Source: Anaerotignum lactatifermentans DSM 14214
GTDB taxonomy: Bacteria > Bacillota > Clostridia > Lachnospirales > Anaerotignaceae
Direction: 5' to 3'
Assembly (NCBI RefSeq): GCF_900142265.1
Contig: NZ_FRAH01000015.1
Span: 10,129-53,629 of the forward strand
Length of the DNA stretch: 43,501 nucleotides
The notes under the pieces are model-generated. The model was given only the letters and a program-made list of their open reading frames with translations, had not been told where the DNA came from and did no database searches. Numbering within the stretch: the stretch's first letter is position 1; each line of letters starts with the position of its first letter. Shown here piece by piece: positions 1-8,478 of this stretch. The position numbers were made by a program, and so were the translations under genes.

Positions 1-78
1 CATGAAGTGGATGGTCACGAAGGTCTGAACCTGCTGATGGTGGATGATAGAATCCCCGCAGGTGCAAAACTGTACTAA
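1..78 (+). CDS. 3' end of an unidentified gene
   Basis: Frame 1 is open from the first base and ends at TAA 76-78, giving the C-terminal 25 residues (ends IPAGAKLY). A strong intrinsic terminator begins 18 bases later, which supports a real gene end. The remaining peptide is too short for me to name a family, and I assign no function. Confidence 0.7.
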   Translation, partial: HEVDGHEGLNLLMVDDRIPAGAKLY

Positions 79-96
79 TTATAAGTAGAAATGCAG

Positions 97-131
97 AAGG
101 CGTTTTCTCGTAAGAGGAAACGCCTTTTTTG
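97..131 (+). terminator. intrinsic terminator of the partial first gene
   Basis: The arm AAGGCGTTTTCTC pairs with GAGGAAACGCCTT around a GTAA loop, and a T-run follows. It sits just after the stop of the partial gene. Confidence 0.9.
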
Positions 132-731
132 CACTTATATGCTTTCTTCAGGAAAAATACGGTTAAAATATTCATTCAAGACAGAATAATTATTTTGTTG
201 ACTTATGTGCATGTTTTGCACAAGAAAACTTCTGCGTTTCATAAAATGATAAGATGTCAGGAGGCATTTTCTCATACTTGCCTCTTTGTGTCTTTCTTGG
301 TGAAACAGTTGATTTTCTGGCTTTTATATGCAATGAAAAAACAAGAAAATGCCAAAAAATCGTTGATTTCTGTCGTTACATAGTGTACTATTAAATGAAT
401 CAAAGTAAACATTCAGAATAAAATTTCTGAAAGAGCCTTTGGGGAATATATCGTGATAAGAGCAAACCATCTTCGAAATTGAGGGGTGGTTTTTATTTTA
501 CGAAAGTTGACAATGTGTCTTCATTTTGCATTTTTGGAGTGAACTTGCTTGGGAACTAGAGTTGATGCGCTTATCAAATGGATTCTTGGCGCAAAAATAT
601 CACATGCAGATTTTGTGGAAAAATCTGTATCGAGCAATCAGATTGCTCTTCGGATCGGATCGGCGTTCGGTGTCCTTTTTGAACTGTGTAATATATGCAG
701 AGTGTTATTTTTCAGCAATATGGGGTATGCG
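132..731. other. long non-coding leader region before the diguanylate cyclase
   Basis: Roughly 600 bases without a convincing gene. An 84-codon ORF starting at 129 has no ribosome site and no family resemblance. At 464-500 a bulged hairpin (AAACCATCTTC / GAGGGGTGGTTT, loop GAAATT) is followed by a T-rich run and looks like a terminator or attenuator. A TTGACA occurs at 507-512 but has no good -10 box at normal spacing. The open frame of the next gene extends back to a TTG at 549, but that extension lacks a ribosome site, so I treat it as leader. Confidence 0.5.
464..500 (+). terminator. terminator-like hairpin upstream of the diguanylate cyclase
   Basis: AAACCATCTTC (464-474) pairs with GAGGGGTGGTTT (481-492), with one bulged G, and TTTATTTTA follows. 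It could be an attenuator in the leader of the downstream gene or the end of a small transcript. Confidence 0.5.
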
Positions 732-2099
732 ATGGTAAATCGTTTGATTTATCTGAGATTTTATCTGATTTATTTGGTATGCTGCGCTGCATTTTTGATC
801 ATTGATTTTTTCTGTAGTTTGTCAGTTATGGTAAGACATCGGTTTTACATGATCAGCGTTGGTATGATTTTGTTTTGGCATCTGCTGTTTAATATGTACA
901 ATGTGTATCTGTCTGGTGCTATGGCGTACTTTACCATCGTCACGGCGGTTTTTTTCTTTTCCGGTTTTTTGATGTTCAAACCTCTTTATACCATCATTAG
1001 TTTGGGCGTATGCTACCTGACGTATATCTGGTTTATCAACCCTATATTCAGTGTGGGTGAGATCGTCAATTTTTCTGTGACCATCTGCTTGTGTATCTTG
1101 ATGTATCTCATCCGGTATAAGCACCTGCGCATTGAAATCAGTCAGGCAAACCAGATGCGGGAAGTACAGCAGGAACTGACAGATGCCCAGCGGGATTTTC
1201 GTCTGACCATTGAGCAGTATGAAATGATTCGTGAGCAGGAAAGCTCCATCACCTTTGAATGGGACATTCAGGAAGACTGGATTCGCTTTTCCAAGGAGTG
1301 GAAGCATTACTTCGATCATCCAGAAAGTATCCCTCAATTTTATGATTTTATCAAAAATCTGGAACAGCTGTCCTCATCACATAAAGAGATCCTGCTTACC
1401 TGTATGCGGAATATCAAAAAGGGTGTCCCTTATCAAAAGTATGAGTTTATGCTGCCTGTCAAAAACGGCGGAAACAGATGGTTTGAAATCCGCGTGATTA
1501 CCCAGACCAATAAGCAGAGCGAGCCTGTTTTGGGTATTGGGATTCTTTCGGATATTACAGACCGAAAGGACAGGATCAGTCAGCTGGAAAAAGAAATCCA
1601 AATGGATCTTTTCACCGGTCTATTGAACAAAGCCTCCATCGAGCGTTACGGCAAACGAAAACTGTCTGAACTGCGGGAAGGAGAAAAACTGGCTGCTTTG
1701 ATTGTGGATATGGATGACTTTAAGGACATCAACGACCAATATGGGCATCCCATAGGGGATTATGTGCTCAAAGAAGCCGCTGACATCCTGCGTCATCATG
1801 CCCCTGTGGGAGCAAGGATTGGCAGAATCGGTGGGGATGAGTTTATGGTATTGCTGATCGGTTGTAACATATCCTGTATGGAAACATATGCGGAAGAAGT
1901 CATCAGCAAAATTCCCAGAATACATTGGAATGGCATAGAGGTTTCTCCCAGCTGTAGTATGGGGCTGGCAGTGGCATCCACGCCCAATGTGAGCTATGAT
2001 GAGCTTTACCGCAAAGCCGATGAAGCATTGTATCACGCAAAACAGCTGGGCAAAAACCGGCTGTACAGCTTATTTTCTGAACAGACGGAAAACAATTGA
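732..2099 (+). CDS. membrane diguanylate cyclase (PAS-GGDEF)
   Basis: Predicted to make cyclic-di-GMP from two GTP at the inner face of the membrane. From the ATG at 732 the first ~130 residues are four to five hydrophobic segments. A short helical linker follows, then a PAS/PAC region (residues ~165-285, with the PAC-like stretch GILSDITDRKD) and a C-terminal GGDEF domain. The signature GGDEF is intact at residues 367-371, so the enzyme is probably active. The RxxD inhibitory site normally five residues upstream is absent, which suggests no classical product inhibition. The frame stays open to a TTG at 549, but GGGG at 723-726 gives 732 the better ribosome site; 720 is another option. Its stop codon abuts a cyclic-di-GMP riboswitch controlling the next operon. 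Confidence 0.88.
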   Translation: MVNRLIYLRFYLIYLVCCAAFLIIDFFCSLSVMVRHRFYMISVGMILFWHLLFNMYNVYLSGAMAYFTIVTAVFFFSGFLMFKPLYTIISLGVCYLTYIWFINPIFSVGEIVNFSVTICLCILMYLIRYKHLRIEISQANQMREVQQELTDAQRDFRLTIEQYEMIREQESSITFEWDIQEDWIRFSKEWKHYFDHPESIPQFYDFIKNLEQLSSSHKEILLTCMRNIKKGVPYQKYEFMLPVKNGGNRWFEIRVITQTNKQSEPVLGIGILSDITDRKDRISQLEKEIQMDLFTGLLNKASIERYGKRKLSELREGEKLAALIVDMDDFKDINDQYGHPIGDYVLKEAADILRHHAPVGARIGRIGGDEFMVLLIGCNISCMETYAEEVISKIPRIHWNGIEVSPSCSMGLAVASTPNVSYDELYRKADEALYHAKQLGKNRLYSLFSEQTENN

Positions 2100-2182
2100 A
2101 TCCTTTGGCAAAATCGTTGAAAAACGATGACGCAAAGCTATGAGTCTACGGCAGAAAGCTGCTATGATCGTCAAGCTGCAAA
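2098..2182 (+). promoter_or_regulatory. cyclic-di-GMP-I (GEMM-I) riboswitch aptamer
   Basis: The hallmarks appear in order: GGCAAA, a hairpin ATCGTT-GAAA-AACGAT with the conserved GNRA tetraloop, GACGCAAAGC directly after it, then TCTACGGC, GCTGCTATGA and TCAAGCTGC. This matches the GEMM-I layout (tetraloop helix, GACGCAAAGC, second helix). The lower P1 stem is weak here. The 3' edge, AAGCTGC, is also the 5' arm of the following terminator, so ligand-stabilised folding should prevent termination (an ON switch). That polarity is inference. Confidence 0.87.
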
Positions 2183-2226
2183 AATGACTGGCATCCCTGT
2201 GTCTGATTTTTTGCAGCTTTTTCTTT
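2173..2226 (+). terminator. riboswitch expression-platform terminator
   Basis: AAGCTGCAAAAA (2173-2184) pairs with TTTTTTGCAGCTT (2207-2219), followed by TTTCTTTT. The 5' arm is shared with the aptamer's 3' edge. CAGCTT at 2066-2071, inside the upstream coding sequence, could also pair with AAGCTG, but that may be chance. Confidence 0.85.
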
Positions 2227-2241
2227 TGGGAGGGATGTTAT

Positions 2242-2937
2242 TTGAATGAGGTATATCGTCAGGAAAAGAAGTATTTCATGACACTTTTTGATATGAAAAA
2301 ACTTTCCGGTCAGCTGGATCAGGTCATGATACAGGATGCCCATAACGGCGCAAACGGCTACAATATCCGCTCCCTGTACTTTGATACCATCAACGAGCGG
2401 GATTATGAGGCGAAAATAGATGGTCTGGAGCTGCGGCGGAAAATCCGTCTTAGGATTTACGACCCTGCCGCCGATTTTGCTATGCTGGAAATGAAACAGA
2501 AGGAAGGCAGCTACCAGAAAAAGCGTTCCCTGCGGGTTTCCCGGGAAGATGCCATAGAGCTGACAAAAGGCAGGTATCACAGCTTGCTGAAATATACGGA
2601 CCCTTTTGCGGCGGAGTGCTACGGGCTCATGCACATGGCGTGTTATCGCCCCAAAACCATTGTGGAATATAAGCGAAAAGCCTATATCGCCAAGGAAAAT
2701 AAAATCCGCATCACATTTGATCATCAGATTCAGGCAACAGAAAGCTGTATGGAGTTGTTTTCACCGGATTTGAACATGTGTCCGGTGCTGGATCGGTTCA
2801 ATGGGGTGCTGGAAGTGAAATATAACGGCTTTCTGCTCAGTTATATCAAGGAACTGGTCAACGAAGCCAATCGTTCGGAATTATCAGTGAGCAAATATTG
2901 TCTGGCGCGGAGCGCCACCATGAAATTTGCGTTATAG
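2242..2937 (+). CDS. VTC-domain protein (polyphosphate-polymerase-like)
   Basis: A 231-residue cytosolic protein of the VTC family, whose eukaryotic members polymerise phosphate from ATP inside a beta-tunnel lined with basic residues. Family-typical stretches are visible: YRQEKKYFM at the N-terminus, IRSLYFDT near residue 40, ELRRKIRLRIY near 65, LEMKQKEGSYQKKRSLRV near 85 and IVEYKRKAY near 140. The start is a TTG, supported by GGGAGGG seven bases upstream. It is the first gene after the riboswitch, with DUF4956 and CotH genes next; this trio recurs in bacterial surface-polymer loci. Whether it makes polyphosphate or acts on another phosphate substrate here is not shown by the sequence. Confidence 0.85.
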   Translation: MNEVYRQEKKYFMTLFDMKKLSGQLDQVMIQDAHNGANGYNIRSLYFDTINERDYEAKIDGLELRRKIRLRIYDPAADFAMLEMKQKEGSYQKKRSLRVSREDAIELTKGRYHSLLKYTDPFAAECYGLMHMACYRPKTIVEYKRKAYIAKENKIRITFDHQIQATESCMELFSPDLNMCPVLDRFNGVLEVKYNGFLLSYIKELVNEANRSELSVSKYCLARSATMKFAL

Positions 2938-2949
2938 GAGGGATGTCGT

Positions 2950-3645
2950 ATGAGAAAAGTATTACTGGAGTTTTTAGAAAGCACGGGGCAATTGGATTTA
3001 CAGACCATCATACTGCGTATGGCGGTGGCAACATTGGTGGGTTTTTTGATTTACCTGTCCTACATGCTTTCCCATGAAGGAAGCATTTACAGCCGAAAAT
3101 TCAATGTTTCCCTCATGGCGCTGACGGTCATCACAACGGCAGTCATGATCGTCATTGGCAATAACATTGCGTTGTCCCTTGGTATGGTGGGCGCCCTGTC
3201 CATTGTCCGTTTCCGTACTGCCATCAAGGATTCCCGTGACACCGTTTACATTTTCTGGACCATTGTCACAGGTATCTGCTGCGGTTCCGGCGATTTCCTC
3301 ATTGCTGGTATCGGCGGGGCATTTACGTTTTTGATTTTGCTTATTTTCGGACGTATCAAAAATGACAATCGTGTGTTGTTCATCATTCGTACCGCAAGGG
3401 TCAATGAGGCGCGGATCGAAGCGCTCATGTTCCAGTATTTTGCCCGGAAAGCAAATCTGCGGGTAAAGAACACCACAGAAAACAGTGTGGAATTTATTTA
3501 TGAAATCAGCAAACGTCTGCTGGATAAAGCCGGCAATGCCACAAAAGGAAATATGAAAGGAAAAAGCATCACCGATGCCATCTATGAAATCGGCAATATC
3601 GAATACTGCAACATGGTGATGCAGAACGACGAAATCAGCAGCTAA
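2950..3645 (+). CDS. DUF4956 membrane protein
   Basis: A 231-residue integral membrane protein with about four hydrophobic helices in residues 20-140 and a soluble C-terminal domain of about 90 residues. The middle stretch GMVGALSIVRFRTAIKD is the conserved core I associate with DUF4956, a family of unknown function usually encoded beside VTC and CotH genes. It starts 12 bases after the VTC gene with GGAGGG, so the two are almost certainly co-transcribed. An attractive inference is that it forms a membrane partner or channel for the VTC protein's product. Confidence 0.85.
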   Translation: MRKVLLEFLESTGQLDLQTIILRMAVATLVGFLIYLSYMLSHEGSIYSRKFNVSLMALTVITTAVMIVIGNNIALSLGMVGALSIVRFRTAIKDSRDTVYIFWTIVTGICCGSGDFLIAGIGGAFTFLILLIFGRIKNDNRVLFIIRTARVNEARIEALMFQYFARKANLRVKNTTENSVEFIYEISKRLLDKAGNATKGNMKGKSITDAIYEIGNIEYCNMVMQNDEISS

Positions 3646-3660
3646 TGGGAGGGGAGGAAA

Positions 3661-5202
3661 ATGAAATATCGTATTGCAGGGATTGCTGCAATGGTGCTGG
3701 TACTGCTTGCGGTATTTCTTGCCGACAACGTAGATACCGAAAACCCGGAAAAACGGGTCCATCAGCATCTCACTGCCCGTCAGCAAGACGCCGGATGCGA
3801 CTGCGACGGCACCACCCTTTGTACCCATCTGCCTTTGCTGGTCATTGATACAGGCGGCGTGGTCATCCCTGGTGAGCCCATCCTTAATGACCAATCAGAA
3901 ACAATTGGCTACACCACCGCAGCTGACGGAAACACCATGATTTCCGCCAAGCTCTCTGTTATGAGCAATGAGGAACAGAACCATCATCCCACAGATACGC
4001 CGGACATGGAAAGCAATATCATGATTCGTATTCGAGGCAACTCCTCCCGCCATTTCAATAAAAAGAGCTATCGTGTGAAGTTGGTGGAGGATACGGAGGG
4101 ACTGGTCAATCGGGACCTGCCGCTTTTGGGCATGAGCAAAGAAAATGATTGGGCACTCCATGGACCATTTCTGGATAAAACCCTCATCCGAAACTATATG
4201 TGGATGAATATCTCCGCGGAAATCATGGGTTATGCGCCGGAAGTACGTTTCTGTGAAGTCATCCTCAATGGAGAATATCAGGGGGTCTATGTCCTGATGG
4301 AAACCATCAAGGAAGACGATTATCGGGTGAACCTCAGCAACTACGAGGAAGGCAGTGACCAAACCAGCTATTTGGTGCTGCTGGATGACCCTGATGGAAA
4401 CAGAATCCTCAATAACTATACCCAGTATACATACGAAATGGAATTTTCCACCAAGGAGGACGATCCAGAACAGGTGACTTCCTCCACAGGCATACAAGTG
4501 CTGTATCCCCAGGAGGAATACCAGAGCCAAGGCGTTCTGGACTATATCCAGCGGGACATCAGCCGCATCGAGCGGGGACTCTATTCCTCGGATATGGTTT
4601 CCGGGCAGTATGACTACGAGAAAGAAATAGATGTGGATTCTTTCGTGGATTATTATATCCTTCAGGAATTTTTGCTGAACAACGATATGTTCTCTCGTTC
4701 TACCTATTTTTATCGGGATGTGCGAGGAAAGTTGACGGTAGGTCCTGTCTGGGACTATAACAATATGCTGGATAACTATATCCGCACCTTTGCCAGTGGT
4801 CGTTTGTATCTGGCAAACAGAGGATGATATGGCGCTCTCATGAAAGATGAGGATTTTGTGGAGCGGGTGCTGAATCGGTATCAAGAATTACGGCAAACAT
4901 ACCTTTCTGACGAATATCTGACTAATTATATGGAAGAAACCATTGCTTACCTTGGACCTGCCATTGCCCGCAATGACGCGGTGTGGGGCTTCAGTTATGA
5001 TGCTACGAACCTGACCTCTTTGCAGCGGCGCAGACCGGAGGAAGGGCAGACCTTAGAGGAGGTAAACCCTTCCAGTTACACTCAGGCAGTGGAATGGATG
5101 GAAGGTTTTATGCTCAGACGCGGCGTATGGCTGGATGAAAATATCGAAAGCCTGCGGCAGTATTGTCACCAGTCCAAGACAGCAACCCAATGGGTGGAAT
5201 AG
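3661..5202 (+). pseudogene. CotH-like kinase interrupted by one in-frame TGA
   Basis: CotH proteins are atypical kinases first known for phosphorylating spore-coat proteins. This one has an N-terminal membrane or signal segment (residues ~5-21) and the CotH core: RGNSSRHFNKKSYRVKL near residue 122, NDWALHGPFLDKTLIRNYM near 162 and GPVWDYNNMLDN near 361. Many relatives have DFD at the last site, where this has DYN. Codon 389 (4825-4827) is TGA. The same frame continues without a shift as YGALMKDEDFVERV and a normal CotH C-terminus to 5202, 513 residues in all with readthrough. Relatives usually have tryptophan before this tyrosine, so a TGG-to-TGA change is likely. ATG 4840 could restart the C-terminal 120 residues. 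The ribosome site GGAGGGGAGG is strong. Pseudogene, recoding and sequence error all remain possible. Confidence 0.82.
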
Positions 5203-5214
5203 GAGGTATGTGAA

Positions 5215-7344
5215 ATGATGAAACGATTCATTCTCGCTTCTCTGGCAGTTGTCCTCCTTTTGGCAGGGATAGGATACCTGGTGTACTATCGGGGAATCTA
5301 TGTGGATTTCAAACCGGAGGTATCCGTCACAGCCCGTTTCCGCACCCAGGGAAAAGAGATACAGTATTTGGATGGGGACACATGGAAAACCATGGAGATA
5401 CGGGGCGTGGATTTATCCTCCAACATCCCCGGTGAAGCCATGCTGGACTTTGTGCCCGCTTATGAAGATTATAGCCGTTGGCTGGAACAGATTGGTGAGA
5501 TGGGTGCCAATACCATTCGGGTCCATACAGTCATGGACGATGATTTTTATGAGGCGTTTTATGACTATAACACCACAAAAGAAAAGCCCTTGTATCTGTT
5601 ACAGGGGTTGTCGGTGCCTGACCGCGCCAATTATGGAGCGGAGGACATTTATCAGGAGGAATTTGTGGATCTCCTGCTGGAAAATGCCACCAAAGCCGTG
5701 GATGTCATCCATGGCAACAGAGCCATCGAGCTGGGGAATTTTACAGGCACTGGCTGGTATCAGTGGGATGTTTCCCCTTGGACACTGGGCTATCTGCTGG
5801 GGCACGAATGGGACAGCGGCATCATTGCCTATACCAATAACAGCACATTAGGAGAAACTTCCTATCAGGGCACTTATTTCTACACCAAACCGGAAGCTTC
5901 ACGTTTTGAAACAGCCATGGCAAAGCTCATGGATCGGGTGACCGCTTACGAAAGCGATAAATACAAAGAACAGCGGCTCATTTCCTTTGTCAATTCCCCT
6001 TGGGATGATCCCTTTGCTTATGACACACTGTATAACGCCCGTTTTGATACATACAATCAGGTGGATATGGAGCATATCGGCGCTTCTGCGGAATTGTTGT
6101 CCGGGTATTTCGCTTCTTATCGTCTGGAAACCCTTTGCCCGGACTATCAGAAATATTTCACCCGGGAACAGAAGGCGAAGCTGGGAGAACTGCTGGCAGG
6201 ACTGGAAACGGGGGATTTATACAGCGGCTATCTGACTTTGCTCAATCGGTATCACACAGTGCCGGTGGCAGCAGTGGGCTTTGGTTTCTCCACTGCCAGA
6301 ACGCCTGTGGTGGAAAATCATTCCCCTTTGAACGAACAGCAGCAGGGAGAAGCCCTTGTGGAGCTGTGGCAGAAAATGCGAAGTGCTGGCTGGACAGGAG
6401 GCTTTGTGTCCACATGGCAGGATGTGTGGGACAGAAACACTTGGAATACGGTCTATGCCAATTACAGCTTTGGCGTGGATAACTGGCAGGATGTACAGAC
6501 AGACGGGCAGAATTATGGCTTGATGGAGTTTTGGCTGGGCAGCGGCGAAAGGGTCTGCACCGTGGACGGCAACGCTGCGGAATGGCAGGGCAAAGAGCCT
6601 GTCTGGTCATCAGATGCCATGGATGTGTATATGGATTATGACGAAAGGTATCTGTATTTCTATGTGGATGGATTTTCGCCGGAAACAGACGTTTTGTACC
6701 TTCCCATTGATACGACGCCTAAAACAGGCAGTACTTACTGGGAGGAAAAGAAGATTTCCTTTGAAAGAGGCTGCGACTTTGTGGTGACCATCGACGGCAA
6801 GGATAACAGCCGTGTGCTGGTGCAGGAGCGTTACGAGAGCCTTTGGGCCATGTATGCTTATGAAACGGATTATAAAAATCCTTATGCGAAGGAATATTGG
6901 CGGGAAAAGGATTCCCCTGTGTTCCGTCCCATCCGTTCCATTATGGAACGGGAGGGCGTCAATGCGGGGAACCGCTGGGTTGCCATGCCCACTTACGAAA
7001 CGGGAAAACTGCGCTACGGCAATGCGGACCCCGATTCTCCTGCCTTTGATTCTCTGGCGGATTTCTGTTTTGCGGCAGATGGTGTAGAAATAAGGATTCC
7101 TTGGGGGCTGCTGAATTTCTCCAATCCTGCTGAAAGAATGATACACGATGATTATTATGAACATTATGGTGTGGAATACATACAGATTGACGAAATGTTC
7201 GTAGGCGCGGCTGTGGAAAGCGATATCAAAGGACGTATCCCCATGGCGTCTTTCCCTCTGGAAGGCTGGGGAGAATACGAGGAATATCAGGAACGTCTGA
7301 AAAAATCTTATGATGTTTTGCAGGCGGCTTGGAGCGGTCGCTGA
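5215..7344 (+). CDS. membrane-anchored glycosidase-like protein with C-terminal carbohydrate-binding domain
   Basis: A 709-residue protein with one hydrophobic segment (residues ~5-25) and a large exterior part. Residues ~60-420 resemble a TIM-barrel glycoside hydrolase, with RGVDLSSNIPGE near 62, an (A)NTIRVHTVMDDDFYEAF strand, GHEWD near 195 and WTGGFVSTWQDVWDRNTW near 393. Residues ~455-690 resemble a family-9-type carbohydrate-binding domain (VDGNAAEWQG, then DAMDVYMDYDERYLYFYVDG). I cannot name the GH family or prove the catalytic acids. It follows CotH by 12 bases with AGGAGG. In this operon it may trim, release or remodel the polymer made by the glycosyltransferase. Enzyme class is moderately sure; substrate is unknown. 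Confidence 0.75.
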   Translation: MMKRFILASLAVVLLLAGIGYLVYYRGIYVDFKPEVSVTARFRTQGKEIQYLDGDTWKTMEIRGVDLSSNIPGEAMLDFVPAYEDYSRWLEQIGEMGANTIRVHTVMDDDFYEAFYDYNTTKEKPLYLLQGLSVPDRANYGAEDIYQEEFVDLLLENATKAVDVIHGNRAIELGNFTGTGWYQWDVSPWTLGYLLGHEWDSGIIAYTNNSTLGETSYQGTYFYTKPEASRFETAMAKLMDRVTAYESDKYKEQRLISFVNSPWDDPFAYDTLYNARFDTYNQVDMEHIGASAELLSGYFASYRLETLCPDYQKYFTREQKAKLGELLAGLETGDLYSGYLTLLNRYHTVPVAAVGFGFSTARTPVVENHSPLNEQQQGEALVELWQKMRSAGWTGGFVSTWQDVWDRNTWNTVYANYSFGVDNWQDVQTDGQNYGLMEFWLGSGERVCTVDGNAAEWQGKEPVWSSDAMDVYMDYDERYLYFYVDGFSPETDVLYLPIDTTPKTGSTYWEEKKISFERGCDFVVTIDGKDNSRVLVQERYESLWAMYAYETDYKNPYAKEYWREKDSPVFRPIRSIMEREGVNAGNRWVAMPTYETGKLRYGNADPDSPAFDSLADFCFAADGVEIRIPWGLLNFSNPAERMIHDDYYEHYGVEYIQIDEMFVGAAVESDIKGRIPMASFPLEGWGEYEEYQERLKKSYDVLQAAWSGR

Positions 7345-7371
7345 TATATACCAAAAGAAAGGAGCGGATAT

Positions 7372-8472
7372 ATGAAAGTTGAATTTATGATCTATATCTA
7401 TGGCGCAGTTTGTGCCAGCATGATCGTCTTTAACATCATTTATAATTTGCTCCTGAAAGGCAGCGAATCTCGTATGCAGAATCGGTGTCAGAAGATGCGG
7501 AGCAAAATCAATGCCCAGATCTCCCGTCTGGCAGCAGGCAAAAATGTGGAGGAAGCCCATTTGCAGGAACTGCGGCGGAAACTTTCCCATATCAATCATT
7601 TGATGGCATTCCATCAGGTTTTGCAGGAGGATATGGAGAAAAAACCCGATTTGTATCGGGAGTATCGCCATCAGATGCGACCGGTGGTCATTTATATGGC
7701 GGCAGTTTATCGGGATAAGGAGAATATGCAGGCAGGGTATTTTGCTTACTTCCTTTCCTGTTATACGGCGGATAAACAGATGGCAATGGACTCTTTGCAG
7801 GACATTTTGCTGGATTATGTGCAGAAAAGCAATCTCTACTGCCGTTTCAATGCTCTGCAAGCCCTGTACCATTTCGGAACACCGGAAACCATAGCCAAAG
7901 CCCTTCGCATTGCCGATGACGGCAGCGTGTTCCTTCATGAAAAACTCATTACCGAAGGGCTTCTTTCCTATACAGGAGATTATCACGCACTTATTGAGGA
8001 GCTGTGGAAGAATATTATGCGGTATTCTCCTCATACCCAGCTTGCCATACTGAATTATATCCGGTTCCGCTCCGGCGAGTATCAGCGGGAAATGTACGAA
8101 ATCATGATGGATAAAAAAGCGGATAAAGAGCTGTGTCTGGCGGCAATCCGGTACTGCGGCAAATATCCCTATGAACCGGCTTATGGACCTTTGCTGGCGT
8201 TTGTGGAGGATAAAGACGATACGAAATGGGAGTTTGCCACAGTGGCAGCGTCCTCTCTGGCGTCTTATGAAGGGGCAGCAGTGATAGATGCACTGAAGGA
8301 AGCCCTTCACAGCAGCAATTGGTATGTGCGCTATGCTGCTGCCCAAAGTCTGGAGCATCTCCATGTGAATTACGGTGATGTGGTGGATATTACCGCAGGC
8401 AGTGACCGCTATGCCAGAGAAATGCTCATGTATCGGCTGGAATCCCGCAAACTGCAAAGTCTGGAGGTGTAA
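7372..8472 (+). CDS. membrane-anchored HEAT-repeat protein
   Basis: A 366-residue protein with one N-terminal hydrophobic helix (residues ~5-23), a charged helical region (~30-110) and helical repeats from about 130 onward. The last repeat (SSNWYVRYAAAQSLEHL) is a clear HEAT motif. HEAT scaffolds mediate protein contacts, so it may hold the synthase complex together at the membrane. It lies 27 bases after the glycosidase-like gene with AAAGGAG and six bases before the glycosyltransferase. I see no enzymatic motif. Confidence 0.78.
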   Translation: MKVEFMIYIYGAVCASMIVFNIIYNLLLKGSESRMQNRCQKMRSKINAQISRLAAGKNVEEAHLQELRRKLSHINHLMAFHQVLQEDMEKKPDLYREYRHQMRPVVIYMAAVYRDKENMQAGYFAYFLSCYTADKQMAMDSLQDILLDYVQKSNLYCRFNALQALYHFGTPETIAKALRIADDGSVFLHEKLITEGLLSYTGDYHALIEELWKNIMRYSPHTQLAILNYIRFRSGEYQREMYEIMMDKKADKELCLAAIRYCGKYPYEPAYGPLLAFVEDKDDTKWEFATVAASSLASYEGAAVIDALKEALHSSNWYVRYAAAQSLEHLHVNYGDVVDITAGSDRYAREMLMYRLESRKLQSLEV

Positions 8473-8478
8473 AGAGCC

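Noticed and set aside
129-383. An 84-codon plus-strand open frame after the first terminator
   Set aside because: It starts in the terminator's T-run, has no ribosome site and no family resemblance.
461-500. Resemblance to the first half of a second cyclic-di-GMP-I aptamer (GCAAACC, GAAA loop)
   Set aside because: The required GACGCAAAGC block and second helix are missing; the hairpin ends in a T-rich run and is better read as a terminator.
4825-4827. Selenocysteine or programmed recoding at the CotH TGA
   Set aside because: I see no bacterial SECIS-like hairpin directly after the codon, and relatives are expected to have tryptophan there; a point mutation is simpler.
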